Assembly: GCA_964036665.1 (NCBI GenBank)
Contig: OZ038527.1
Span: 15,894,221 to 15,958,220, forward strand
Direction of reading: 5' to 3'
DNA: 64,000 nt
DNA from: Gordius sp. MW1
Taxonomy: Eukaryota; Nematomorpha; Gordioida; Gordea; Gordiidae
Shown here: piece after piece, positions 1-11,547 of the stretch
Layout of the letters: every line of letters starts with the position of its first letter
How positions within the stretch are numbered: position 1 is the first letter of the stretch
Notes under the pieces: generated by a model
The model's input: only the letters and a program-made list of their open reading frames with translations
What the model was told of the DNA's origin: nothing
The model's database searches: none
Position numbers and translations under genes: made by a program

Positions 1-1583
1 AACATAAACAGGTGTATAGTAACATCATAAACAGGAGTAGAGTAACGTCATAAACAAACGTACAGTAACGTAATAAACAGGGGTAATCTGTCGTGACTCA
101 TTAGTCATCCGATAAATAATAATAATCGTAGCATATAAGTATGCGAAGAAATAAACAAACAAAAACAAATAAGCTAATAATCAATCGTGTGCTACGCGTA
201 AAGTAATAAAAATAAGTAATAATAATTCAGGGAGGGGGAAACACCACACCTCCCCCTTTATCGAGAAGTCAAAGACCTGAAGTCCTGCCGATCCGATAAA
301 GGTACAGGGGTAACAATTTTAGTTAGAGGTCGAGGCGGGTTAACCTAAGGGTCGAGGCGGCGATCTACCTTATTTCTTAATCAAAGTTCAAATAAATCAT
401 AGGTATAACAGAAAATATAATTTTTAAACAATTGCTGACATCTAGTCCATTCATTTAATTTATCGTTCTGCTTTTGCCCTCGGAACTGATTCATGGCAAC
501 TGATTTACTGATGAAATCCTGCACTGTGAATCAATTGGGGTACTTCATGGCTACTGGACGTCGTCCCAGCTCTATACGCATGGCTACTGGACATGGTCTT
601 AGCTCTATACGCATGGCTACAGCTCTATAAAGCAACACTGGGCAACAGCTTCAACCAAAATTATAATCAATATATACTAAATCATCATCAAAAGGCTGTA
701 CGTTTTACTTCTATTTTATACCTATACTTTAACCTGCCATTTTTAAATAATCACTTCTCTCGCCACCCCTTCCTAATTTTATAAAAACATGCGCAAACCG
801 CCAAATAATATTCAAAGAAACGTGGGGGGGGGGGGGGGGGGGGTTGGCCTAATATTGGTTGATAACAATATAATCGGCATATAATAATATATGTGAAAAA
901 ATCAAGTAAAATCTCTTACAATCATATTTAATTATCGAATATTTGGTGTGAATATACTTTTCTTCTGATGTAATTCAGTTTGGGTTTTCTCTCGGATCGT
1001 TCTGTTATTAGTTCGACGTTCGAATAATCAGTGTGAATATATTTTACTTTTGCTTGTCCATTGCTGCGGGCGTGATTTTGTTTCCACGTTTTCTGACACT
1101 TCAGACATTGAAGAATTTTATATTTGAATCATCTGTGGAATATTGAAGAATATTTCTTACACTGAATTAAAAAACGGAATAGTTAAGTGGTTCGGGATTT
1201 TCCTTCGTTTGAAGAATTTTGCCAATATTTTGTTTTGGAGTTGGTTGCCGATGGTTCAATTGATCCACATTTTCTGACACCAATAATAAGTTTGCCGTTG
1301 CAACACTTATTCCGGATTTCCAATTTTTGTTTAGAATGGTGTTTCCCCCTCCCTGAATTATTATTACTTATTTTTATTACTTTACGCGTAGCACACGATT
1401 GATTATTAGCTTATTTAATTTTGTTTTTGTTTGTTTATTTCTTCGTATACTTATATGCTACGATTATTTTTATTTATCGGATGACTAATGCGTCACGACA
1501 GATTACCCCTGTTTATTACGTTACTGTACGTTTGTTTATGACGTTACTCTACTCCTGTTTATGGTTACTATACGCCTGTTTAT
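1..1583. repeat. Large inverted repeat pair (arms 1-245 and 1337-1583)
   Basis: The first 245 bases reappear as their reverse complement at 1337-1583. The inner edges meet at the shared motif GGGAGGGGGAAACACCA (left) and its complement TGGTGTTTCCCCCTCCC (right). Identity is high but not perfect. The left arm may begin before the window. The 1.1 kb between the arms is not self-complementary. It carries a 22-base G run near 822-843 and LTR-like sequence. A foldback or MITE-like element, or two oppositely oriented copies of one repeat, would look like this. No target duplication can be checked because the left end is cut off. Confidence 0.75.
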
Positions 1584-2042
1584 CTTAAATCATGTTTCCA
1601 TTCCCCCTTCCCTATTCCTTTTTTTATTACCCTGTTATTCAAGTTCTAGTTTTAAATTGCTGGAAATGTACTGAGTCATAGCTTTAGCTAGAAAAACTTT
1701 ACTTTGGAAATGTGCCAAGAATAATGATTGAGCGATAATTAATATTATATATACCCGATCGTTCGATATTGGTATTCATATATAATTCATTATAATTATT
1801 ATATTTTCTTGTCGCGTAGAAAATAAAGTTTGGTTAGAAAATAAGGTAGAAAATATCTAGTCCTCCCTTTTGGGAGAGGACCCGTTAGATTAAAATAAAT
1901 TAATAAATTTAATAGACCGTTTTTAATTCCATGTTTTTCCTATGGAATATATTAATTGGAATTCTAAACAAAAATTGGAAATCCGGATAGACTTGCAACG
2001 GCAAACTTATTATTGGTGTCAGAAGTGGGATCTGAACCCACG
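1272..2042. mobile_element. Oppositely facing LTR-type 3' ends with primer-binding-site-like motifs
   Basis: A 65-bp block at 1272-1336 is inverted at about 1959-2024. On the - strand it ends ...ACTTATTAT and is followed by TGGTGTCAGAA (1282 to 1272). On the + strand the same end is followed by TGGTGTCAGAAGTGGGAT at 2014-2031, and complementarity to a tRNA T-arm continues to about 2042. The motif is complementary to a 3' end ending TTCTGACACCA, as in tRNA-Leu-like tRNAs, so it is the expected minus-strand primer site next to an LTR. No gag or pol reading frame remains. This looks like relics of two LTR copies in opposite orientation, nested with the inverted repeat. Confidence 0.5.
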
Positions 2043-2740
2043 CCGAGTTAACCTGGAAAATTCTTGTTTTTTATATGATATATATAAGTATAAATGTGGT
2101 ATTTTATTTTAAATATTTTCCTTTTTCAAGATGCATTAAACTTCTTAAATATTTACAATTTGTTATTGTTTAAAAAGGAAATTAAGATTTTTTTAATAAA
2201 AAAAAAGATTTAAATATTTACCATGTATATTTGTGAATGCGGCATCTATATTTTAACAAATTTTTATAAAGCGTTATGCAGCATAGCATGCCCTACCCAG
2301 CCCCATAATTTGATCAAACACCATACACTAAAATGCTATACTATGCTGCATAGTATTATATATGCATGCAATGTAGTTATTCTTATAAACATTTATAATT
2401 TTACATTGTGTTATAGCAGAGGATCTGGAGGAGGTAAGAAACAAAATAGCAGTTAAAAATAATATAATCTTTATGGAAAAGGTCTTTGAGGAAGCATTTA
2501 CAATAAGCACCTTAGGTGATTAAAAAAGACCTTCTAAAAATGTTTACATTTTCTGATCAGTTGAATTGATTAAAAGATATTGACAAATCTAAGTTAAAGG
2601 ATGAGGAAAAAATATGTTTTATGAAAATGTTTATTTTAACAATCATATTCAAAGTAATCACTTGTGATGAATAAAAATATAATATTAGGGCTTCCATTAA
2701 TCTTCTCTGCTTTTTAAATCTTGTCCTTATGGGTTTAGTG
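2043..2740. other. AT-rich spacer, no gene seen
   Basis: Sequence is AT-rich with short open frames on both strands that show no family resemblance and no splice-site logic. Nothing supported here. Confidence 0.5.
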
Positions 2741-2997
2741 TAGTGATGCGGAAAAACCGAGAAAAATCTCGGTCTCGTCTCGTCTCGTCTCGAAAAACCG
2801 AGACGAGACGAGACGAGACGAGAATTCGGAAAAGGGAGTCGAGATCGAGACGAGAATTTTGATGTCGAGACGAGACGAGACGAGATTTTTTCAGCGAGAT
2901 CTCGACTTTTTATTGATCGTAAATTTTAGTAAATTATTGATTATTTTAATTTGCATGATACATTTAAGGTAATAAGTGTAAATCAATATGTATGAAA

Positions 2998-4490
2998 TAA
3001 CTCGGGCCTTCGGCCCTCGTGGTAAGGGGGAGAAGGGAAGGGAAGAGGGGAAGGGAAGGGGGGACGACTCATCTGTACTTCGCATAAATGTATCATATTT
3101 GCTATGCAATTTATGGGCGAGAAAGATGGGAAGGGGCGGGAATGCCTATAGGGGGGTATTAAATGCCTAATGATTAATTAATTATTTATACAAATTTTCC
3201 ATCATAGGCAAAATGTAATATAGGCAAAATGTAATATAGGCAAGGGTTAGGGTTAGATTTAGTGTTTGCATCTAGTTGCGTATTACATTAGTTTTTATGG
3301 CCTTTAATGATTATGGGTCTAACAAACATTATATTATAAAACAACAAAATGTTAAGAATTTGCAGAATTGTTGGGAGAAATTTTTTGTTGAATTTGAACA
3401 ATTTTTAATTAAAAAAATCAAAAATTTGGCCAATGGTCACTTTTTCTTTATTGGTCAGTACCAACAGATACTCTATAAGTCAATGATAGCCAAAAAAACG
3501 GAAAAAAAAATTTTGATGCTCACTTTGGCCAATGGTCATTTTTTCCCATTGGTCAGCAGCCAGCACACGGTAAAAGTGGATATAAATTCATAAGAGTAAA
3601 AAAAACGAAAAAAAAATTTTCGAAACACATTTTGGCCAATGGTCATTTTTTTCCATTGGTCAGCAGCCAGGACACTGTAAAAGTGGATATAAATTCATAA
3701 TAGTCAAAAAAAACGAAAAAAAAATTTTGAATCACATTTTGGCCAATGGTCATTTTATTCCATTGGTCAGCAGCCAGCGGACGGCCAAAAAGTCATAATA
3801 GCAATGGTAGGAACAGGAACAATCATAATAGTCAAAAAAAACGAAAAAAAATTTTCGAATCACATTTTGGCCAATGGTCATTTTTCCATCGGTCAGGAGC
3901 CAGCGGACGGCCAAAAAGTCATAATAGCAATGGTAGTAACAGGAACAATCATAATAGTCAAAAAAAAACGAAAAAAATAATTTCGATTCACATTTTGGCC
4001 AATGGTCATTTTTTTCATTGGTCAGCAGCCAGCGGACGGCCAAAAATTCTTATTATCAATGATAGTAACAAGAACAATCATAAGAGTCAAAAAAACTCCG
4101 GGATTCTAACCCCAAAACTAGTTAAATTGCATAGCAATTAAAAAGTAAACAACTTTTATTTATGTTTATTATATAACTAGTTAAATTGCATAGCATTAAA
4201 AGTAAACAACTTTTATTTATGTTTAATATATAATAGATAATTTAACAAATCTTATATATAACACACCGAGGGAGATAGAGATGAGGGGTGGGGGACCTCT
4301 TATGCATTAATTTAAAAAATAACACAGCGATGGAGATAGAGATGAGGGGTGGGGCACCTCTTTCTCATGCATTAATTTAAAAAAGCGGTAACCTAATATA
4401 CCCAATGCAAATAGATAGAGAGGGTAACGGACAACGGACGGACGGACGGAGGGACACCAAAAAACGAGCCCATAAATTGCATAGCAATTA
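2998..4490. mobile_element. Tandem-array repeat element, copy 1 (Helentron/HINE-like architecture)
   Basis: It shares its whole layout with 21606-23530. A start block contains the palindrome GGGCCTTCGGCCC and a purine-rich G/A run. Then come TTGCTATGCAATTTATGGGC (about 3100), the motif AGGGTTAGGGTTAGATTTAG, a central array of about 120-127-bp repeats (3425-4105), a doubled block with GGGAGATAGAGATGAGGGGTGG, and a closing GCCCATAAATTGCATAGCAA (about 4470-4489). The last is the reverse complement of the motif near the start. Paired subterminal inverted motifs around a central microsatellite-like array are known from non-autonomous Helentrons, but no Rep/helicase is present and the class is an inference. 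Confidence 0.55.
3425..4105 (+). repeat. Tandem repeat array, about 120-127-bp unit, TTGGCCAATGGTCATTTTT type
   Basis: About six units. Each begins near TTTTGGCCAATGGTCATTTTT, continues with CATTGGTCAGCAGCCAG, then GGACGGCCAAAAAGTCATA and an A-rich stretch with AAAAACGAAAAAAAA. Within a unit CCAATG pairs with CATTGG across a T-rich loop, and the outer TTGGCC pairs with GGCCAA, so each unit can form a hairpin. Long open frames across the array (for example 3746-4141) are products of the repeat and its A/T runs, not genes. The array ends at 4091-4115 with a CCGGGATTCTAACCCC block resembling a tRNA B box in reverse. Confidence 0.85.
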
Positions 4491-5391
4491 ATATTTGATA
4501 TACAAAAAAATTTTAAGTGTAGTAAATTTTATACATCTTTGCAAAAATTAAAATTTGACAATCATTTAGATTTACCTAAGTATGGTTGACCCTTAGGGTT
4601 TGTGAATACTTTTATAATGAAAATGTTAGGCTTAGAATAAGTTCTAATGGAATAGTAAATATTACTAAAGCATATTTGAATTTCGCAGTTACTCATCCTG
4701 CATAATGCGTTAATTATAAATTGGTGTTCAATCTTTGAACAATTATACAACTTGAACTAAGGTGGCTCGAGGTTTTTGAGCACCCGCCTAACGATTTCAA
4801 AAGTTAAAATATTAAATGACACAGTAATAGATTAAATCTTGAGTCATAAGTTTTTTAACTGTTTTTATGCTTAAACTAATAGTATACCTCCTAAATTTTT
4901 GAACCTTAATAAGACATTATGTGAATACATAGTTTTGACGTATGCATTACTGTTCATATTATAAACAGGGTTGGCAGGTGCATTCAAATTTACTATAATT
5001 TCTATTATTATGCAATATAAAATAAATACACGAACCTGAACTTTCCATATAAAATGTTATTTTTATGAATTAATTCATATTTTTCTATTGTCAATGAGAG
5101 TCCTGTCCCGCTAAATCTTTAAAAAGTTTGTGTATTAAAATTTTTCGAAAAATATTAAAGTTTACCATTTGGATTTTTTTACACTGATTTAATATTTTAA
5201 AAACACTCGACAAATTTTTATTCCGTATTTATATGTTTTAAAAGTCGAGACGAGACGAGAATTCGCGTCGAGACGAGACCGAGATTTTCCTAGACCGAGA
5301 CGAGATCGAGATTTTCTTAATCGCTCCCGAGACGAGACGAGATTTTGTTTTCGAGACCGAGACGAGAAGAGATCGAAACACTAGTTTAGTG

Positions 5392-7020
5392 ACAACACCA
5401 TATATGACAATATCCTAAAAAAAGCATTCTATAAAATTTGCTTACAAACACCTCAATACCTTGCCATTATAATGATTCCTCTAAGTGAAGAAATTCTGCC
5501 CATTTTCACCAATACCATAATCTATAACATCGTTGATAAAATATTTTCATCAAACAGATAGGTAATATAAAATAAAAATGGATCTATATTGTTATTAAAT
5601 GATAAGTTATTTAAAGTTATCTAACTTTTATGTTATGACACTTACCGGTAGTGTTATGACCATGATGCTAGTGTTATGACATTACTTTGAGCAAATATTT
5701 GCGTGAATTTGATTGGTCTTCGAACCGATAAATATTCGAACGGCTGTATAGACTGCCGAACAGTCGATAATTTTTAAGTAAGGGTGTAATCCGCCATTAC
5801 TTTCGTCTCATAAACTATCTAAGCGCGATTTATTTCGCTGGTTTGTAATATTTATTTTATAAATTTATATCAAGCTAATATAAGCTTACAAAAGCCCAAA
5901 CAAAAAGTAAAACTCATGTTTATATAAGAATAAATTAAACTACATTGAAAACATTTAAACTTGTGTAGAAATTCTACATTTATAAGGAAATAATATAATA
6001 TCGTTAAAAGTAATATTAGCGCCATCTATACTATATTTTCTACACGCTATAAAACATTAGTATTAGTTTTAACATTATAGGTTTTCTATATATGAAATTT
6101 AACTACATATAAATTTTACGAGAGTAAAATATTAATCAATTGTCATCTAAAAAAATTATTTACCCTTAAGATTTATTTATTTTATTTTTGCTTTGTAAAT
6201 TTTAAATTGTTGGTTCAAATTATTTAAAAATTTATAAAGCAAAATTTTTATTTGTGTAATATTTGATGATTCATGTATAATATATTTCTAAAAAAAGTAT
6301 AAGAACTTTTTAGAAGTTTATTTCATAAGTATAAAAATAAATTACAATACAATTCATGCATGCATTCATAAATATTCATATGCAGGTTTTCTAATTGGCT
6401 GGCTTTACAAATCACAACATGCCTTGGCAGATTGCTATGCACTCTTTGCTCCTGGCAGCAGTTTATATACAATCCCTTTGCCCATATTCACACACCTTCA
6501 AAATATTTTATAAATAAGAATTAATTTATATAATTCAAAACATCGTAAAATGAAGATGAGGCCTTATAGCAATCTTGTCAAGTAGAAAGCATATGAAATA
6601 ATATGAATGAAACCTTAAGGTTTAAACTAGTTGCCATTTTAAAATTACACATAATTAAACTTCTGATTGATAAAGACTTGTAAAACCCATCCAAATAGAA
6701 ATGTGCTAACTAACAAATAAAAAAAAATTATAAATTTTATTAATTTATGATCAATAAAATATTATTTTAAGTCTAGAAAATTTAAAATATAAATATCTTG
6801 AATGTTTTTAAAACCATAACATTTAAAGCTAATGTACTGCCAAATATATATGTCATGGACCAACTCTGTTAGATCATTACCATCATCCAAAATTAAATTT
6901 AAAGGTTGATCTTTGAAAAACAAGATCTACAATCATTACCATCAAAAATCAAATTTAAAGGTTAATTAACTTTGAAAAGGTCTACAATATATAAACATAA
7001 AAAATCAAAACTATATATAC
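5392..7020. other. AT-rich intergenic stretch, no gene seen
   Basis: No frame with family resemblance and no clear repeat boundaries. A roughly 110-bp island of higher GC at 6390-6500 has cysteine-rich translations on the - strand interrupted by stops. It could not be assigned. Confidence 0.4.
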
Positions 7021-7111
7021 CTGTTCAATACATCTTGTCTGTTTCTCCTTTCCAGGCATATACAGGGATACTAGCTTTGAATATTGCATCAGCTAAATGA
7101 TCTTGTGTAGA
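7021..7111 (-). pseudogene. AHCY: S-adenosylhomocysteine hydrolase exon relic
   Basis: On the - strand the segment translates as [14 protein letters not shown] then [11 protein letters not shown]. This matches the N-terminal substrate domain of adenosylhomocysteinase, the enzyme that splits S-adenosylhomocysteine into adenosine and homocysteine (family usual: ...FSTQDH...[15 protein letters not shown]...CIEQ). After ETD about five codons are missing and the frame shifts. The frame then resumes as RCIEQ at 7021-7035 and meets a GTATAT donor-like site. Sequence upstream of STQDH does not continue the family alignment, and no other exon was found down to 5.4 kb. I read it as a single broken exon of a pseudogene or old duplicate. 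Identity of the fragment is firm; its status is inferred. Confidence 0.7.
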
Positions 7112-7307
7112 AAATAATATAATCACTAAACTTGAAATTCATTTAAATTATGTAAAACAAAGTATTTATTAAAGACAAAGCATATAAAGATGATTTATTA
7201 AAATAACCATAAAACAACTTGATTACTTTATTTTATAAGGACTTATGCAGTTTTTTATTTCACAAGTGCGCATATTGGTGGGTGAAAGTAATGGCGGCCT
7301 GAGTTGC

Positions 7308-7711
7308 TTTCGTATTTGAAGAATACAAATACGCTTTAATATATTTATTTAAACTTCTAGCTAAATGTATTTATTTTCTAGAACTACCGCGAATATCAAT
7401 CAGTTTTATTTTTCGTACTACTACATCTTTCGCATAAATTTATTCAACTTCAAAAATTATTATGACTGATCAATCTCTACTGACAATTCGTTTTAAGTAG
7501 TAACAATAATAATGATGGGGGAGGTAGGATGGCGATAAACAAATAAATGATAGCGCACAAGCGCGGTGGTAAAACAATAATGATCAGCGCATCGGTAACA
7601 ACAACGATCAGCGCACTGGTACAATAATGATAAGCGGGGCAAATAACAATAACTAACAAATAGCGATATCATCATGATTATAACATCTGAAGGCTAATTC
7701 ATAGTAGGGTA
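7308..7711 (-). repeat. LTR-like block Y, copy 1
   Basis: About 400 bp nearly identical to 11146-11547, with a few single-base changes and a 3-bp indel (GCGATATCATC versus GCGATCATC). It contains repeated GATCAGCGCA units. In the other copy the block is directly adjacent to the TGGTGTCAGAA motif. Here it is not, so this copy is truncated or recombined. Confidence 0.85.
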
Positions 7712-8341
7712 TTCACGCCTAATCTTTACATGCTAAATATTGATTTATTTAATCTGAATCAAAATCTGTGAATAATTTATCAATGAATAAGTGTGAATGT
7801 TTCCATTTAAATAGTGATGAGATATCAATAACAATAATGATCGGGGGGGGGGAATTGAAGACGTGAGTCAATAGTATTGTACCGCGCGTTGATTACACAC
7901 CATAATAGTGATAAGGTGGTAAATAATACAATCATGATCGAGGGGGGGGATTGACGATGTAAACAACAATAATGGGGAGATAAACATATATCAACGATAC
8001 CATCTCGATCGGGGAGGGGAATTATATCAAACCAACGCGATCATCGTATAACGCGCTGACAACAATAATATGGGGAGATAGAAAGAGGGACTGCGTGACA
8101 AGCAATAACTTCTTTCTTTAACTTGAAGGGTAATAAAACTAGAAAGGGGAGGGTTAAATTAAATATTTATCATAAACGATTAAAACCCGCCATAGGCGGC
8201 TAAAACTAGTAATACAGAATAGACCTATAATAAAACTAATCCTTAAACGGGGGAAGGGGAGGGGGAAACGGAGTAGATACACCATTAACATTTATTGAAA
8301 CGGGTGACAAATAAAAAATCCAAATTTGGCCTTATGCCACA
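7712..8341 (-). repeat. LTR-like block Z, copy 1
   Basis: About 630 bp repeated in direct orientation at 9433-10067 with few differences, mostly lengths of G runs (for example GATCGGGGGGGGG). On the - strand it starts TGTGGCATAAGGCC right after a purine-rich stretch (AAAGGGTAAGG), the position of a polypurine tract in an LTR element. Confidence 0.85.
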
Positions 8342-8470
8342 CCTTACCCTTTACCCAAAATAAACTTGACCTTCACCGAAACAACATATCACTTAAACGA
8401 CATATTTACTTTTGATCATTTTCAATCAGGCCACCAATTAAATTTATCGCTAATGCTACTTTATAAAAAC

Positions 8471-8582
8471 ACTGAGGATAACTCATAGAGTTCAGAGCCT
8501 CAAAACATACGAGGATAACTCCTAGAGTTCAGAGCCTCAAAATTCAACATGAGGATAACTCATAGAGTTCAGAGCCTCAAAA
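8471..8582 (+). repeat. Short tandem repeat, about 36-40 bp, 3 units
   Basis: Three units built on GAGGATAACTCATAGAGTTC followed by AGAGCCTCAAAA. A diverged set of four units of the same type (GAGGATGACTCA...GAGTTCAGTGCC) lies at about 10381-10510 at the equivalent place in the neighbouring LTR-like unit, which links the two internal regions. Confidence 0.8.
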
Positions 8583-9432
8583 ATATCCGTAGCTTTAACT
8601 TTAAAACAAATTACTGGCCTTTTTTCGTAACCAAAAATTAATATAAACCATATTAAGAGTTCCAACAAAATTGACATTCAAAAATTTAACATAACCCTTA
8701 TTACAAGTTTCCATCAAAATTAGACCTTTTCCTCGCCATACTCTACTAAAAAAAACTGTTTTTCCCTCGACAAAAAAAAATCGCCCAAAAATGTTCAAAT
8801 AAAAGGGGAGGGGGGGGGGGTTTGGTATAATATCGATTATTAACAATATAATCATCAAATTTACGTAACATAATACGAATTTTTGCTTCTTTTAGATTAT
8901 TTGTTTCCAGTGTTCATATTAGAATAATTCCTTCATTGACTTTCATCTGTGCAATATTGACGTATATCTCTTGAACCCTTGAACCACTTCATGGATAAGA
9001 AGTATATGTTGGTTTACCCATCTTTCGGAATTTTTTAATATATAATTACTGGTTTTAGGAATTTCCCCTATATTGTGTCTGCGGTTTAAAATTTGGTTGC
9101 CCATTGTTCGAATGAATTGAGAAACGATTCCAAAGAATTAATTAGAAATTTTAGTTCACCGAGGTCTGCTATGTCCAGAGACACCTGCGTAAAAATTGCG
9201 AAATTTGAGCGTGTAAATTGACTTGGGGATAGAGATCCTGCTCGGAATTTATGGTTTTTTTTTGTTGAATCAACGCGTCTAAAAAGATCCACAACTGCTC
9301 ACTAACCTCCGTTTTGTTCCGCATTAAAAGGAGTATGTGGTAAAGGAAAGAACCCATGAAATTGTAGTCAGGACTGGAGCCTATAATTTTTCTGACACCA
9401 TTTATCATGTCCCAGGAGGGACATGAAATTTT

Positions 9433-10067
9433 TTCACGCCTAATCTTTACATGCTAAATACTGATTTATTTAATCTGAATCAAAATCTGTGAATAATTTA
9501 TCAATGAATAAGTGTGAATGTTTCCATTTAAATAGTGATGAGATATCAATAACAATAATGATCGGGGGGGGGGGGGAATTGAAGACGTGAGTCAATAGTA
9601 TTGTACCGCGCGTTGATTACACACCATAATAGTGATAAGGTGGTAAATAATACAATCATGATCGAGGGGGGGGGGATTGACGATGTAAACAACAATAATG
9701 GGGAGATAAAAATATATCAACGATACCATCTCGATCGGGGAGGGGAATTATATCAAACCAACGCGATCATCGTATAACGCGCTGACAACAATAATATGGG
9801 GAGATAGAAAGAGGGACTGCGTGACAAGCAATAACTTCTTTCTTTAACTTGAAGGGTAATAAAACTAGAAAGGGGAGGGGTAAATTAAATATTTATCATA
9901 AACGATTAAAACCCGCCATAGGCGGCTAAAACTAGTAATACAGAATAGACCTATAATAAAACTAATCCTTAAACGGGGGAAGGGGAGGGGGAAACGGCGT
10001 AGATACACCATTAACATTTATTGAAACGGGTGACAAATAAAAAATCCAAATTTGGCCTTATGCCACA
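9433..10067 (-). repeat. LTR-like block Z, copy 2
   Basis: Direct repeat of 7712-8341. On the - strand it is preceded by block X (10068-10197). It is followed by a small perfect hairpin, TCATGTCCC/GGGACATGA around 9405-9426, and then the primer-site-like TGGTGTCAGAA at 9400-9390. Confidence 0.85.
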
Positions 10068-10197
10068 GTAATAAAGCGGTAACTAACCTTGACATTTAAA
10101 TTTAAGAATAAACCACTTGGCACATTTCCAAAAGTAAAAGAAGTCCTAAAATTAGAAGTAAGCGAGGGGGGGGGAATAGATATACCACACCTACCCC
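10068..10197 (-). repeat. LTR-like block X, copy 1
   Basis: About 130 bp, repeated at 11548-11674 (shared core CGGTAACTAACCTTGACA, then GTAAAAGAAGTC and a G run). In this copy it abuts block Z. In the other it abuts block Y, which shows that Z was lost there or gained here. Confidence 0.8.
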
Positions 10198-10380
10198 TTT
10201 TCACAAAAACAAATCAACCTCTGCGGATCACTCGTGAGGGTTAAAGCCGCCAACGGAGGTATTAAGACTTCGACTTTTTGACACCGACATTGACCTTGAC
10301 ATTCACATTGACACCGACATTGACCTAGATAATGACGTTGATTGACACTACTTCCCGACACTCAAGAATCTTGTTCCTCA

Positions 10381-10510
10381 TAACCGAGGATGACTCATTC
10401 ACTGAGTTCAGTGCCCCAAAAACCAAGGTTGACTCATTATCTGAGTTCAGTGCCTTATAAACCAAGGATGACTCAATGAGTTCAGAGCCTTATAAACCCG
10501 AGGTTGACTC
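10381..10510 (+). repeat. Short tandem repeat, 4 diverged units
   Basis: Four diverged units around CCGAGGATGACTCA and GAGTTCAGTGCC. Immediately upstream (about 10270-10345) is a hexamer-like tract of GACATT/GACACC units. Both belong to the internal part of the LTR-like cluster. Confidence 0.7.
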
Positions 10511-11145
10511 TATGAGCCGGTCTAGTAGTACAATTGCTAACCAAAAAATCTCCGTCAATTCCTTCCTTCAAAAAAATTTTCTGACGTTTCCTTCCTTCCA
10601 AATATTAATATAATTCGCATTACAAAAATTGTCCTTTCCCTCTTCATTCCTTCCTTCAAAATCTTAATACCATTCCATTTACAAAAATAGCCAAATACTA
10701 TTCAAAGAAACGCGCGGGGTTTTGGTTTAATATTGATTACTAACAATATAATCGTCATACAATTAATATATGTGAATCATTCAAGTAAACTATCTTAAAA
10801 TAATATTAAAGAAAGTGGCACAATAAAAAACTAGGCTTCTTTTTAAATCATTTGTTTTCAGTGGTTGAAATCAATTTTACCAGACATTACGAATTTTGAT
10901 TTTCAGAATTCCCATATGTTGCTTTCGAATCACTTCATTGAATATTTGCTAAGAAAGAATATTAATTCCCAGAATATATTTCATTTTCTGAACATGATTA
11001 ACTTTCCTTTCAAGACGATCGTTCTGTTGTTAGTTAGTTGCTCAAATAATTAGTGTGAATACATTTTCCTTTTGTCTTGCCACCGGAATCAGGATATTGG
11101 AATTTCCATTGCGGGCGCGGCTTTAGTATTTTGTTCTGACACCAA

Positions 11146-11547
11146 TTTCGTATTTGAAGAATACAAATACGCTTTAATATATTTATTTAAACTTCTAGCT
11201 AAATGTATTTATTTTCTAGAACTACCGCGAATATCAATCAGTTTTATTTTTCGTACTACTACATCTTTCGCATAAATTTATTCAACTTCAAAAATTATTA
11301 TGACTGATCAATCTCTACTGACAATTCGTTTTAAGTAGTAACAATAATAATGATGGGGGAGGTAGGATGGCGATAAACAAATAAATGATAGCGCACAAGC
11401 GCGGTGGTAAAACAATAATGATCAGCGCATCGGTAACAACAACGATCAGCGCACTGGTACAATAATGATAAGCGGCGCAAATAACAATAACTAACAAATA
11501 GCGATCATCATGATTATAACATCTGAAGGCTAATTCATAGTAGGGTA
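11146..11547 (-). repeat. LTR-like block Y, copy 2, adjacent to primer-site motif
   Basis: Near-identical to 7308-7711. On the - strand the block ends at 11146 and TGGTGTCAGAAC begins at 11144, the geometry expected for an LTR 3' end and its primer binding site. Confidence 0.85.

Larger units (their letters stand above)
2741..5383. mobile_element. hAT-type DNA transposon, non-autonomous, GAGAC subterminal arrays
   Basis: Both ends are flanked by a perfect 8-bp duplication, GTTTAGTG (2733-2740 and 5384-5391). The termini are short imperfect inverted repeats starting TAGTG (left TAGTGATGCGG, right complement TAGTGTTTCGATC). TAGTG fits the hAT end rule YARNG. Just inside each end are arrays of GAGAC/GTCTC units (about 2757-2905 and 5238-5375), partly palindromic. 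No transposase frame is visible. A tandem-array element (about 2998-4490) sits inside, so it was inserted after this hAT or captured by it. Confidence 0.8.

Noticed and set aside
6390-6500. Possible cysteine-rich exon on the - strand (CEYGQRDCI, KECIAIC)
   Set aside because: Stops interrupt every frame, splice sites are not convincing and no family was recognised.
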